A stretch of DNA of 64,000 bases, from the NCBI GenBank assembly GCA_039105265.1, contig JAPFFF010000012.1:1922001-1986000 (forward strand), given 5' to 3'. Shown here one piece after another: positions 53,534 through 64,000 of this stretch. This stretch comes from Tritrichomonas musculus. Its lineage: Eukaryota > Parabasalia > Tritrichomonadida > Tritrichomonadidae. A program made the translations under genes and the position numbers. The notes under the pieces were generated by a model that was given only the letters and a program-made list of their open reading frames with translations, was not told the origin of the DNA and did not search any database. How positions within the stretch are numbered: the first letter of the stretch is position 1; every line of letters starts with the position of its first letter.

Positions 53534-55143
53534 TAGTGTGGTGAAAAAGTTTTTGAATATTTTATAATTTTTTGTATATTGACTTTTTATTTAAAAATGT
53601 TTAATAAATAAATAGTGGATTACATGTTGCTTGAAATATTCTAATTATATGATTAAATGATAATTTAATAAAAAGTTATAAACCTTTGAAAAATTATACG
53701 TTTATTTTTTTAAAAAAAAGAATATGGAATTTCGGAATGTTATTCATAGTTTATGGCTTAAAAAAAAAAGCACTCAAGAGATTTATCATTACATGCAAGA
53801 AACATATAAAGATGCATGTCCTTCATCAATTTAACAGAGGAAGAAAAACTGTTATTGATTTGCCTCGGTCTGGAAGACCCAAACTTTTGGAAAAGATAGA
53901 TGAAGTTAAAAAACTAATCGACGAATTTCCATTCGCATCATGCCGTTATATAGCACGCATTGCGAAAATTGATAAAAATACTGTTAAAAGGATTTTGACA
54001 GAAGATTTGAATATGAGAAAGTTATGTTGTCATTGGGTTCCTCATGATCTTACAGAAATTCAAAAAGCAAATAGAGTGAAACAATCGAAGGAACTTCTAT
54101 CAATTTTACAATCATTAACAAAAAGACAAACGATGAAAGTGATCACTGCTGACGAGTCTTGGTTCTTCTTGCAGTATGGTTCTGACGGTTTCTGGTCTTG
54201 TGGCCAGAAAAGGCCTGAAAACGTTAATCATGCAATTAACGATGAAAAAGTTATGTTTTTTACAGCTTTTTGTATTAAAGGCATAGTTTACGTAAACGTT
54301 CTCCCTCAAAATGAAACTTTTACTGGAGAGTACTTCGCAAACAAGATTCTTCCACATCTTAAAACAGCGGCCGATAATATTAAAGGCTCTATTTTAACAT
54401 ATAAAGTTCGATTGCACATGGACAATGCGAAGCCTCACAATTCCATTGTTGCACAACAAAAGATGAATGAATTACACATTGAAAGGTTACCACATCCCCC
54501 TTACTCCCCTGATATCAGCCCTAATGACTTCTTCCTTTATGGCTACTTAAAGAACAAATTGAAAGGTAACCGTTTTTCCTCACAAAAAGAGCTAATTGAT
54601 GCAGTGGTTGAAATCATCCAAAATATTGATGAATCAACATGGATTCAAGTATATAATGAATGGATTGAAAGAATTAAAAAAGTAATAGATTGCAATGGGG
54701 AATATCCAGATTTTTAATTTAATAAAATAACATTTTTTTAATTTTAATATAAATTTTTTAATGTTTTTTTCACTTCACCAAAAATGAGATTTTTGATTAT
54801 ATCAAAACAATATTAATTTATTCCTTCAAAAAAAATTGTATTTTAAATTGTTATATAACATAATATACAGCACATAACAATGTATTGATTTATATTAAAA
54901 TATTGTTCAATATACAAGGATTGAGCTGTTTGAACTATTTTTATTAAATATACATTTTTTTGAAAAATTTAGTCAACACGGTTTATTTTAAAACTCAATA
55001 TTTCCATCAATAAAATTTTTTTCATTTTGATATTTTCTAAACTTATAAAGATATTAATTATCTAAATATTTAAAATTAAAAAAACTAAAATCGTTCAATA
55101 TTGATTGAGTTAGAATTGATTCAAAAACTTTTTCACCACACTA
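53534..55143 (+). mobile_element. Mariner transposon, 1.6 kb
   Basis: Inverted termini TAGTGTGGTGAAAAAGTTTT (continuing TTGAAT) and their exact complement bound the element. TA dinucleotides flank it (53532-53533 and 55144-55145). It carries one transposase gene and is inserted in the giant coding region of the second capsid-bearing element, so it is younger than that element. Confidence 0.9.
53724..54717 (+). pseudogene. Mariner transposase (D34D), frameshifted near the N-terminus
   Basis: The catalytic core is complete: Asp in TADESWFF, Asp in HMDNAKPHNS, and Asp in SPDISPNDFFLYG. The last two are separated by 34 residues, the mariner D34D signature. The linker RSGRPK and the helix-turn-helix region before the core are also family-typical. 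The natural start is probably ATG at 53724, giving MEFRNVIHSLWLKKKSTQEI and onward, but that frame stops near 53831 and the rest of the protein continues in another frame. A small deletion near 53820-53832 has therefore disrupted the first DNA-binding helix-turn-helix. This copy is probably inactive, though recently so. Trichomonads carry Tvmar1-type mariners of this kind. Confidence 0.85.
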
Positions 55144-58100
55144 TAATATTCAATCAAGTGTTACCAATTTTTCAAATTCAAAATCAAATTGGGAATCAAA
55201 CACTGATTTTCGAAATCATGTTTTTTATCTAGAAGCATTGAAAGAGGAAAATAAAACAGGGTTGAAATATGATTTTTCATGGGATGAAGACAAAATGTAT
55301 AAAAATTATTTAATTCCATTAGCTAAGAAATATTACCAACAATTCGTTGGAAAAAGATATATACCTGATTCTAATACTAATAATTCAAATGTTTCAACAG
55401 AATACAATAATATTATTTTAGCCGCGGAAGATTATCGTAAAAAGAATGATGATTGGGAAAATTCAAATGTGAAATCAACATTAGAAAGATATCAAAATGA
55501 AGGTCGAATAAATTCAAAAAAGAGTTATGAAGATTTGAAAGATGAATTTGAAAAACCAGCTGATGCAATGAAATATTTAGAAATTGAGAAACATAAGAAA
55601 ACATTATTGGTGGCTCTCGGAAGAAATGAAGACGAAGAATTACCGAGAGGAGATGTAAATTTTGCTCCATATCACGATATTGACGAAAAAGATTTAACAT
55701 CAAGATTAAATTGGTTATTAAATTTTGTTTCAAAAATTGAAGATGAGAACACAGCTTCTTGGAATTCACCAGCCTTTTTGAAAATTCATTCTGATTATCG
55801 ATCAAATCATTCCGACGATAGATCAACTCAAACAATTAATCAATGTAAAATCAAATATGGATTAGATTATGAATCAGCAAAAATAGATTTAAAATATCAC
55901 TATTTATTAGAGAAATATCGTGAAGAATTTCAAGAAGATTATTCAATAACAGAAAAAGATCCAAGTAACGATCAAAAATTAGCACATATTCATGAAATTG
56001 AAAAGTTATTGAAAAATTTTAAAGATTATAAATTAGATAATGAATTACAAATCAAATTAAATTGTTATAATGCAGAGTCAGGTCAAGACACTCTAAATCA
56101 TTTATGGTTAGTGAAAAAGTTTAAAGATAATGTTCAATCAGCAAAAATTTATTTAGAATATTGGACATATGTCGGAAAAATAAATGCAATTACGTCAGAT
56201 AATAAGGATAAAGACGATATACCAATATCTTTAGCCGGTATAACAAAATTGAAAGAGATTTTTAATAATGTCTCAAAAGATGATACGGCATTTCAATCAG
56301 TAAGTTTTCAACAATTATTAAATCAATATAATGATATTAAACATTCACATCATGATGTTACTGATATTAAACGACTTTATGGAAGTTATATAAATTGTAC
56401 AAATGCAATGAAATGTGTATTGTTAGAACATGAACTAGAAACTACTTATCAGTTGTCAAAAGATAATTTCCCTAAAAATTTTGATGGAAAATGGGAAACA
56501 TATTTGAAAGCTTTAGAGAATAAAAAGAGTGAAATTGATATAAAGAAAAATTCAATACTTTGGGATAGTGAAGTTCGAAAATGGTATGATTATGCAAAAG
56601 AGAACGTTGATTCGACTCTTCCAACAATCGAACAAATGATGATCGATGATAAGTACAATAAAGATATTGTTTATTATAAAATTTTAACGAAAATTTGGAG
56701 AAAATTTACAGGGAAAGAATATCCAAATTTCGAAACTAATTATCAAGTAACAAATGCAAAATTAGCTAATAAAATCAATAATTACATAAAACGATATGAT
56801 AAATTTCGGATTGATGGTGAAATTCTGAGACTATTAGCTAATCAAAAACAAGAAGTTTCTATAGATGATTTATTGAATAGATATATTGATTCTGATAATC
56901 CAGATAATGATGTGTTAGACGCTAGACGATATTTGCAAAATGAAATTTGGGAATCAGAATACAAAGAGTTTTGTCAAGAAGTAGGATTGAAACCAGATAC
57001 AAAGATGAACAAATTCCAAAATGAAAAAGAAAGATATAAATTTTTCGATTTGAAGATGAAAGAAACAAGAGATATTCAACCAAAATGGGAAAAATTAATG
57101 CCAGAGGTAGAACATTGGAATCGTTATCAAGAACCGAAAGATCAATTGCATAAATGGGAAGAAGTTCATAAAAAATATGACGGAAATATTGATAAAGTCT
57201 ATGAGGAAATTGTATTCGAAAATAGAAAAAAGAAATTCGAGGAAGATTTTCCAGATGATACATGGTCTTCAAAATTATCCAAAAAAGATCAAATAGAAAA
57301 ACTTGATGAGTTCTTTCGAATTTATAATACATATTATTATACACTTCCTAACTTCAAAAACACATTAGATGAATATAATAGAAGATTTAATACAGAAAAA
57401 TTATCAGTTAAAGATATCGTTACCAAATATAAGACTGATTCTACGGGTTGTTTGAATATGATGAATTACAAAATATTGAAACTCAAATTACAAAAATTAG
57501 ATAAAGATTTTAATGAAAAAGATTATGGCGAAAATTCGGAAGATATTAGTAAAATGCAAAGAGAATTAGAGAGATATGAAACAAATCAAAATCAATTAAA
57601 GACTTCAACAAATATAAACGGTCTCTATAATGAATATGAAGTCAAATATAAAGAAACTGCAAAGAAATTAGAAGATATTGAGAAAGAACAAAAATATAAA
57701 GTAAACAATGTTCTCAATTTTTTGAAAATTATGATTAAAATCAAAGACTTAGAAACAAAATATAAGAAAGTTTTTAATTATGAAGATCGTAAAAGTTGGG
57801 GTTCAACACCAAGTGCTCAATTCGAATATTTAGAAAAAATTGAAAAGAGATATCAGAAAGAAAAGGAAAAATTAGATAGTTTCAGAGGAATTGATAAATT
57901 AGTTGATTTATATAATGATTCACATGGTTTAACAGGTGATAATGTCAAAAGTATTGATGATATATTTGCAGAAAATGAATACCATTGTTATAAGACTTAT
58001 CAAACATTATTATTAACGAAATACAATTATTTGAATCCCAAAGCTCCAAAAGATGATTCATATACAGGAAGTCCAAAGAAATTTTGTGAAGAATTGGAAA

Positions 58101-60783
58101 AAGAAATATCAGAAATTGAACGTGTTTATGACAAATTCAAAGGAAAAGATGGTTGGATGAAATTATCTTTGGATGAACGAGAGAAAATCATTCAAAATTA
58201 TAAAGATGAAGATACAGGTAATTATAAAATTGAATTGCAAGGTGAATTGCAAAAATATAAGAAAATATTCAATCTTGATTTCCCAATTGATTCAACAATT
58301 AAACAATGGAATAAAGAAGGAAGAGATATCAAATATCTTAAAAATTACTTAGCGTATGTCAATAAATATTCAGAAAATAATGAATATCATGAATTGATAA
58401 ACAAATATAATTCTAAAAATAAAGATAAGCCAATTCCAGCCGAGTATTTTACTCCTTATGATAAAATGAAATATGCTACCTTAGAACCTCTCAGACAAAG
58501 ATATGAAACAGCATTTGGTATGGATATAACAATAAATCAAATGATGCAATATGCAAAATATTTAAAAACAACTTACGGAGTCAATTGGAGAGTACAAGAT
58601 GAGAATTTAGATTTTGATTTCAATATTGCAAAAATCGCTAACAAGGCAAATATTGTTTGGAGAGAATATGAAAATTATTTAGGACATACGAAAAAGAATA
58701 GAATTGACTTCGATACTGCAATAAAATCATATAAAACTCAAAATAGTATTGGAACGTTAACGATTCAAGATATGAAACAATTTATAAAAGAGGTGAAAGA
58801 TTTATCAAAGAAATCAAAAACAGATTCGAAGAATAAATTAATAGATTCAATAGATTCAATCAATAAGAACAAAGATAAAGATCATCAAATTTCAACCGAT
58901 ATGTTGGAGAAGTTAAGTGTTAATTCTGATAATTTGGAATCCAAATGATTTAAATAGTTTTCATGAAGATCCTAAGAATCCAAATTGGATACATGTCTTA
59001 GAAAAGATAGCATTTTTGCCATTAATTGACGATCATAATTCAATAGAAAAGAAAAATGGAAAAATGTCAAGAGATTCGGTAGAGAGTGTAGTTAAAAAAT
59101 ATATTTTGAATAAAGATCCAACAAATCCATTGAAAGATTCAGATGTTAAAATAGATCATATTAGACCTGCTTATGAAGAATATAAAAAGGAAGTCACGAA
59201 AGAAAAAGAAGAGTATTTCAAAACTATGTTATCAGAATATCATAAGCATACAGATGATTCTTCAGAAACATATCAAAATTTGGTTCAATTATATCCAAAC
59301 TTAGATGATTTAGAACGCTACCTGAAATTGAATAGATATATCTTTAAAACAAATAAGATATATAAACAACTCAAAGAACATTACAAGAAAGAACACACAC
59401 CTTTGAAATATTCGGATTATCAAGATAAACCTGTGAATAATTTAGAGCCAACAATAATAATATTACAGAATTTAGAAAAAGAAGCTCAAAAAGAATGGGA
59501 TGAAGAGAAAAAGAAAGATGATAAAGAGAAAGAACATAAAAAGAAGGTTGAATTAAAACTAAGTGATTTGAATTCGATGAGACGAAAAGTAGGATTAACT
59601 GAAATTGGATTCGAACGTTATAAAAATATGGAAACCGATACTGCATTATCTGACATTAATAATATGATGAATGAAGCAAGACAAAAAGAATCTGAAAAGA
59701 ATTCAAATAACAATACATCTGCTGGAATTGGTGGTGCATTAAGAAATAATTTCATAGGTACAACAATGAATAAACCGGCAGCAACAACAACACTAGCAAC
59801 AACGACAACAACAACAACGACTAATACGAATACAATGCCTACAATTAATGATGGAAGTGAAAAGAAAGAAGAAAGTGTATGGTCTAAAAATTATGAAGGT
59901 GGAATAACTAGTTTAATTCAACAAAGTGCAAAAGGTATATCAATTAGATCATTATTAATGGAACAACAAAAGAAAAATAAATTAAATGGAAAAACATCAA
60001 TAATGTCTCAATTTAATGAAAATGCTCCTCCTAAACCTGTTGTACCTTATTCATCTAATTCAAATACTAATAATTTATTTTCATCAAAAACAACAATGAC
60101 AGAAGAGAAAGAAACACCAATTGAAAAGAAACCGATTGTAAGCCCAATATCTGAAAAACCAATGACATTAACAAAAATTGAACCAGGAAAGAAAATTAAC
60201 TTATTACCTACAAAAGTTGATCAACCTGAAGTGGTCAAAACCAAAAATAATATGATACAAGTTTTACCAAGAAGAGGTCGAAAGAATTTACCTTTACGCT
60301 TTAAAGCAAAAGAAGAAATGGAACAACAACAAAAAGCAATTGAAAAAGTTGAAGAAGAAAGTGAAGAGGTTGAAATCAAACCAAAGAAACCAACAATGAA
60401 TACAAAAGCTAAATCAAGTAAACAATTTAAGAAACAAAAATCTGAAAGAACGAAACTCTTAAAGAAAAATTCAAAAGCTAAAAAGAAGAAAGATGATGAC
60501 GATGAAGTTATTTCAGAAAAGAGTACAATTGATAAAGAAGATATCTCAAAGAAAAAGACAAAGACGAAACCATTACAAAGAAAAGTCGATGCTATTGTAC
60601 CAAAACCAACAATAACCCCAATCCCTGAATCAATTCCAAAAACAATAACAGAAGAAAAACCAGCAACCGAAGTCAAACAAATTCCGAAAACATCTGAAAT
60701 TCCAAGTGTAATTCAAAATAATCCTCAATTAATGAAATATTTTAAGTAAATAAATGTTTATTTTTATTTTTATCTTAAAAATT

Positions 60784-61275
60784 ATGAGTAACGCAGATAT
60801 AGGTGAGTTAAGAAAATTATTACAAGAATTAAAAGCTTCAAGCGGTAAAAAACCTGAAAAGAAACCAAGAAAATTATCAGCATTAAATAAATTTAAGAAA
60901 TATGTTATGGGAAGAGTTACTGAAAAAGCTTTAGCAGAAACAAATTATGTTGATTTAATTCCAGTTGACAAAATGAGATTATTATGTAAAGCTTATCCAA
61001 TTGTATGGGATCAATTAGTTTTACAACCACTTTATCAAGAATATGGTTTAACAACAGAAGAAGAACAAAGAAGATATCGTGGAAATAAAACAACTCAAGA
61101 AGATTATCATAAAATTGTTGACGGTTTAATTGAAAAATTGAAAACTGGACCAAAAGACGATAGACAACATTTTGAAGAAGATATTGAACAATTATTAGTA
61201 GCTGCAATTCAACAAGCATCAAGTGAATTTGACGAGGATGAAGATGAAGCAGATGACGAAACAACTGAAGAGTAA
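60784..61275 (+). CDS. 163-aa protein with HMG-box-like segment
   Basis: The start MSNADIGELRK (60784) is preferred to a hydrophobic AT-rich extension ten codons upstream. The segment KKPRKLSALNKFKKYV, followed by LIPVDKMRLLCKAYPIVWDQ, matches residues about 186-235 of the 369-aa protein of the first element (KKPRKQSAYEMFNKYV, then TIPGQHKMVLHSKLCGSYWK). The C-terminus is strongly acidic (DEDEDEADDE). In both elements the gene directly precedes the ATPase. HMG-like DNA binding is plausible but unproven. Confidence 0.65.
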   Translation: MSNADIGELRKLLQELKASSGKKPEKKPRKLSALNKFKKYVMGRVTEKALAETNYVDLIPVDKMRLLCKAYPIVWDQLVLQPLYQEYGLTTEEEQRRYRGNKTTQEDYHKIVDGLIEKLKTGPKDDRQHFEEDIEQLLVAAIQQASSEFDEDEDEADDETTEE

Positions 61276-61325
61276 AAATTTTGTTATCTTTTTTTTACAT
61301 AATTTAGTTGGAATTTAAAAAATAA

Positions 61326-62189
61326 ATGAGTGACAGTGATTATTTTAGTGATAGTGAAGAAGAAGAAGTTAACTTTGAGAAAGAAAACATTCGATCAAAA
61401 ATAAAAGCAAGATTAAAATCAAATTTGAGTCCAAAAAATGATTCTTTAATTGCTCCTATTCATGAAGATATTGTTGCTAAATATAATTCTGTTAATGTTA
61501 TTGTAGGTAAACAAAGTATGGGAAAAACAGTTACAGCATTAGAAGAAATAATTAAAATTTCAATACTTAATACTCATCATTTATTAGTTTATGTTACAAA
61601 AGATGGTGAAGAGAACGATAAAAGTTGTTTATCATTAAAACCATTATTACAAATGCCAACAGTTGTAGTTAGTGAAAAAGATGCTGAAAAATGTATTGAT
61701 GAATTATTAGCAGCAAAAAGTTTATATTACAAAATTCGAAGAGAAAGAACCAAAAATAAAATTTCACAAGATCAATTAGATGACTTATTTAATGTTTTGT
61801 TTGTTGAAGATTTTGATCGAGAATATTTACATTCAATTGTATTATTTGATGATATTTCAAATTCAAAATTATTCTCTTCAGAAGAATCATTTTTTAGTCA
61901 ATTATTACGTAGATGTCGTCATACAAATATGTCTTATTTCTTATTAGTTCAAGGTTGGAAAGGGTTAAAACCACATATTAAAAATGAAATAAGTACTTTA
62001 TATTTATTGCCTGGTTTTAATAAACAACAATTAAGATATATTTATTCTCAAGCAGCAAGTAATTTAGATTTTGAAGACTTTTTTGATGCTTTCCAACAAT
62101 TAAATGAAATGAAACATGAACATCCAGATGAACATCCAATGATTGTTATTCAATGTTCTTCAGGTGGTGATACATATATTAGGTCTTAG
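61326..62189 (+). CDS. A32/FtsK-type genome-packaging ATPase, second copy
   Basis: The 287-residue protein has Walker A GKQSMGKT preceded by VNVIV, Walker B IVLFDDIS, and RRCRHTNM, all aligned with the first element's ATPase. GWKGLKPHIKNEI is identical in both. The N-terminal 45 residues differ: here they are acidic and Ser-rich (MSDSDYFSDSEEEEVNFEKE). It overlaps the convergent small gene by 11 bases, mirroring the 14-base overlap in the first element. Confidence 0.85.
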   Translation: MSDSDYFSDSEEEEVNFEKENIRSKIKARLKSNLSPKNDSLIAPIHEDIVAKYNSVNVIVGKQSMGKTVTALEEIIKISILNTHHLLVYVTKDGEENDKSCLSLKPLLQMPTVVVSEKDAEKCIDELLAAKSLYYKIRRERTKNKISQDQLDDLFNVLFVEDFDREYLHSIVLFDDISNSKLFSSEESFFSQLLRRCRHTNMSYFLLVQGWKGLKPHIKNEISTLYLLPGFNKQQLRYIYSQAASNLDFEDFFDAFQQLNEMKHEHPDEHPMIVIQCSSGGDTYIRS

Positions 62190-62481
62190 AGTTAATAAAA
62201 TTTATAACATCATTCAAAGTAATTTTAATTTTTGCAATATCATCTTTGATCTTCATAATTTCTGAATCGTCTTTTTCTTCGTTTTCATTAACCTTCTTTA
62301 ACATTAATTCACCTTTGATTTTGGTTATACGATAACCTTGAATATGATACTTTTTGTTTAGTTTATGTGTTGTTTCTGAATCTAGTTGTTCTTTGTTCTT
62401 AGAATAGAATAAATTAAACTCATCAATTGTTTTAAACTCTTTTAAATAATTTTGAATTGGTTCAATAATTTTCAATTCCAT
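62179..62481 (-). CDS. Conserved 100-aa element protein, second copy
   Basis: MELKIIEPIQNYLKEF and THKLNKKYHIQGYRITKIKG align with the 115-aa protein of the first element, including its C-terminal coiled coil. Orientation and end-to-end overlap with the ATPase gene are also conserved. The function is unknown. Confidence 0.75.
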   Translation of the reverse strand: MELKIIEPIQNYLKEFKTIDEFNLFYSKNKEQLDSETTHKLNKKYHIQGYRITKIKGELMLKKVNENEEKDDSEIMKIKDDIAKIKITLNDVINFINSKT

Positions 62482-62532
62482 TTTAAAAAAAATAAAATTT
62501 ATTTAAACATTTTTGAAAATATTTAAAACAAA

Positions 62533-62664
62533 ATGCTGATTGAAATTCTCTTAGGAACGCTTGTTTTGATTGAGTTAATGAACACATTATTAAGAGTTAT
62601 AAAGCTTTTCCCTCCAAATGAGCCACCATTAGATGATGAAATTAGACGAAGAATGTACTCATAA
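62533..62664 (+). CDS. 43-aa probable membrane protein
   Basis: The frame reads MLIEILLGTLVLIELMNTLL then RVIKLFPPNEPPLDDEIRRR and MYS. Residues 1-20 are a strong hydrophobic helix and the tail is charged with a PPNEPP motif. It lies on the plus strand between two reverse-strand conserved genes and has no counterpart in the first element. Small membrane proteins are common in large DNA-virus-like elements; the role is unknown. Confidence 0.5.
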   Translation: MLIEILLGTLVLIELMNTLLRVIKLFPPNEPPLDDEIRRRMYS

Positions 62665-62667
62665 ATT

Positions 62668-62949
62668 TTAACTAGGTCCATAATTATTATTATCATAAGC
62701 AGGTTGTAAGAATTTTTCTTTCCCAGTTTCTAACCAAGGTTGAACTCTATCATTAACTGTTCGAATACCTTTACCAATACCACTTGCAATATTACCAATT
62801 GTTCCACCTACTGTTTCTCCAACTTTTTCTAAGACAGGTGCAACTTTATCTGCTGCAAATTGTAAACCTTTTTGAACTATTGGAACTGCTTTTTGTGCAA
62901 AATTTTTAACTTTCTCTCCTATTTTTTTAATCCAAGAACCAAAAGCCAT
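62668..62949 (-). CDS. Small glycine-rich core or membrane-active protein, second copy
   Basis: The 93-residue protein MAFGSWIKKIGEKVKNFAQK has a basic amphipathic N-terminus and then APVLEKVGETVGGTIGNIAS. It matches the 106-aa protein of the first element in layout, strand and position opposite the capsid gene. It is pX/pVI-like by inference. Confidence 0.65.
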   Translation of the reverse strand: MAFGSWIKKIGEKVKNFAQKAVPIVQKGLQFAADKVAPVLEKVGETVGGTIGNIASGIGKGIRTVNDRVQPWLETGKEKFLQPAYDNNNYGPS

Positions 62950-63018
62950 TGTATAGAATTGTTTTTCATTTTAAAAAAAATTGGCTTTTCGAATTTTTTA
63001 AATTCTTCATAAAAACAG

Positions 63019-64000
63019 ATGACTTATCAAAACGCACAATTTAAGAATACAGGAAATGATGAAGGTGACATATTAAACTTTTTCAATAATCATTTGAGGA
63101 CATTAGTACAAAAGAATGGAGGAGATAATACTTTTTCAGTTGTAGAAGAATTATGTCATGACAAAGATGAAACAATTCCAATTGGTACTAAAACAAAAAT
63201 AAGATTAACTCATTCTGGTCATACAATATCTCAAATAGAGAAAAGTTTTCTTCGATTAATCGTAGATTTAAATCTATCAATGAACAAAACAATTGCTGCC
63301 AGTACGTTTAAAGGAAAAGATTGGGAAAAATTAAATTTGATTTTCGTTGGTTTCAAAGATGCTGTTGAAATCATATCTGAATTACAATTTTGGGTTGATG
63401 GAAAATTAATTTCAGGTTATCATCAAAGTGAAATGGTTAGAGAATCCTTCGCATATAATTCAATTCGACCAAAAGATTCAAAGTATAATTCTGCTCATTC
63501 TCATTCGTTATGGGAAAGTGTTTGTTGTATGTCTCCAAATGTTGCAGGTATTTATATTCCGATGAGTGCATTTGAAGGTCCTAATAAGAAAGTACAGGTC
63601 AAAATGGAACTTGTAATTCCTTTCACAGATCAATTAGCATTACAAGCTTGGAGATTATATCCAAATCGAATTTTAGGAGAAGTTGAAGAAGAAATAAAAT
63701 TCACATTAGATGGTTTAGTTTGGTGTCAAGTTCCTCCAAAGAATGTTGCCGAAGCTATTAAATTTTGGAAAATAATGGTGAATTAGGTGCACCTGATCTT
63801 CCAATTACAAATCATTTTGTTCAAATTAATCAAGAGGCACTCATTGTTTCTAAAGTATATCAATGTGCGTTCGGAAAATTTGAAGCGAAAGACACAACAG
63901 AGGCTCATCTTCCAAAGAATGCCTATTATTGTCCATCAACGAAAACTGAAGCTAATGGTCTTTCAAAATGGAATAAATATGAAATAGATTTGAATACATT
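63019..64000 (+). pseudogene. Major-capsid-type gene of the second element, broken remnant
   Basis: It starts MTYQNAQFKNTGNDEGDILN and contains IPFTDQLALQAWRLYPNRIL, both nearly identical to the first element's predicted major capsid protein despite a very different codon composition. It is broken (about one break within the window) and continues past the window edge. Synonymous divergence together with amino-acid conservation implies that purifying selection acted before decay. Confidence 0.7.

Larger units (their letters stand above)
47848..60749 (+). pseudogene. Giant helical-repeat coding region of the second element, broken
   Basis: About 11 kb of coding sequence, excluding the inserted mariner, lie in one direction between the coiled-coil gene and the HMG-like gene. 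The composition is Asn/Gln/Lys/Glu-rich and almost entirely helical. Degenerate units of about 60-75 residues recur with an aromatic-then-acidic signature such as FREAYGQEYTQAKW, AFPDFDNSYINEK, YLSNTYPDIFPQSEW, KYREEFQEDYS and RYETAFGMDITINQ. The 3' part becomes Thr-rich and then Lys-rich and low-complexity. It is broken by the mariner and about one further change. The first element has no counterpart. A tape-measure, tegument or secreted giant protein could look like this, but none can be claimed. Confidence 0.6.
46713..64000. mobile_element. Second capsid-bearing Polinton-type element, broken, runs off the window
   Basis: At least 17 kb of an AT-rich element carry the same cassette as the first element: HMG-like protein, ATPase, two reverse-strand small genes, then capsid, in the same order and orientation. 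Its left half instead holds a 163-aa reverse gene, a coiled-coil gene and an enormous helical coding region. It is broken, with about three breaks counting a mariner insertion. No polymerase or integrase is seen in the visible part; the right side lies outside the window. The terminal repeat could not be identified. AT-rich codon use may be its own or may reflect longer residence than the first element. Confidence 0.7.

Overview
The window looks like nuclear DNA of a parabasalid protist close to Tritrichomonas. The host DNA is very AT-rich. There is a BspA-type leucine-rich-repeat remnant in the style of Tritrichomonas surface proteins (about 21.3 kb). The transposon load is also typical: a Mutator-like (MULE) transposase, a mariner with a D34D triad, many short TA- or TTAA-flanked MITEs, and large capsid-bearing elements. 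Entamoeba shares several of these traits and is the main alternative. No intact housekeeping gene is present. This is an accessory, repeat-rich region, and all calls were made by eye without database searches.

Layout. 0-10.5 kb: an 18-bp minisatellite, a complete MULE transposase gene, two MITEs (one splitting a 20-bp tandem array), a possible tRNA-derived repeat with a poly(A) tail, an unrecognised 260-aa gene, a 1.4-kb element with a perfect 10-bp target duplication, and a decayed coding stretch followed by 120 A. 10.7-17.8 kb: about 7 kb of a 14/15-bp satellite with higher-order structure. 18-26.5 kb: a 1.16-kb hAT-like element with an 8-bp target duplication, a tRNA-derived relic, a fragment of the MYG1 gene, more MITEs, the BspA-like remnant, and a gene of possible replication-initiator type split by a 928-bp TA element and flanked by hairpins and iteron-like repeats.

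26.8-37.1 kb: a 10,269-bp capsid-bearing element of Polinton type that looks whole. It is far richer in G+C than its surroundings. It has near-identical 738-bp terminal inverted repeats and sits inside an older hAT-like element that has its own 8-bp target duplication. Its eight genes encode a packaging ATPase, a predicted major capsid protein, a probable minor capsid protein, a small basic core or membrane-active protein, a phage-like fibre and three unknowns. I see no DNA polymerase, integrase or protease, so it may be a satellite that depends on another element for replication and insertion.

37.1-46.7 kb: AT-rich DNA with a fold-back repeat, a 0.9-kb purine tract, a strong hairpin and scraps of decayed genes. 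46.7-64 kb: a second, AT-rich, broken capsid-bearing element that runs off the window. It carries the same module in the same order and orientation (HMG-like protein, ATPase, two reverse-strand small genes, capsid). Ahead of the module is an enormous helical-repeat coding region interrupted by a mariner. The two copies define a conserved morphogenesis cassette carried by elements with very different compositions and accessory genes.
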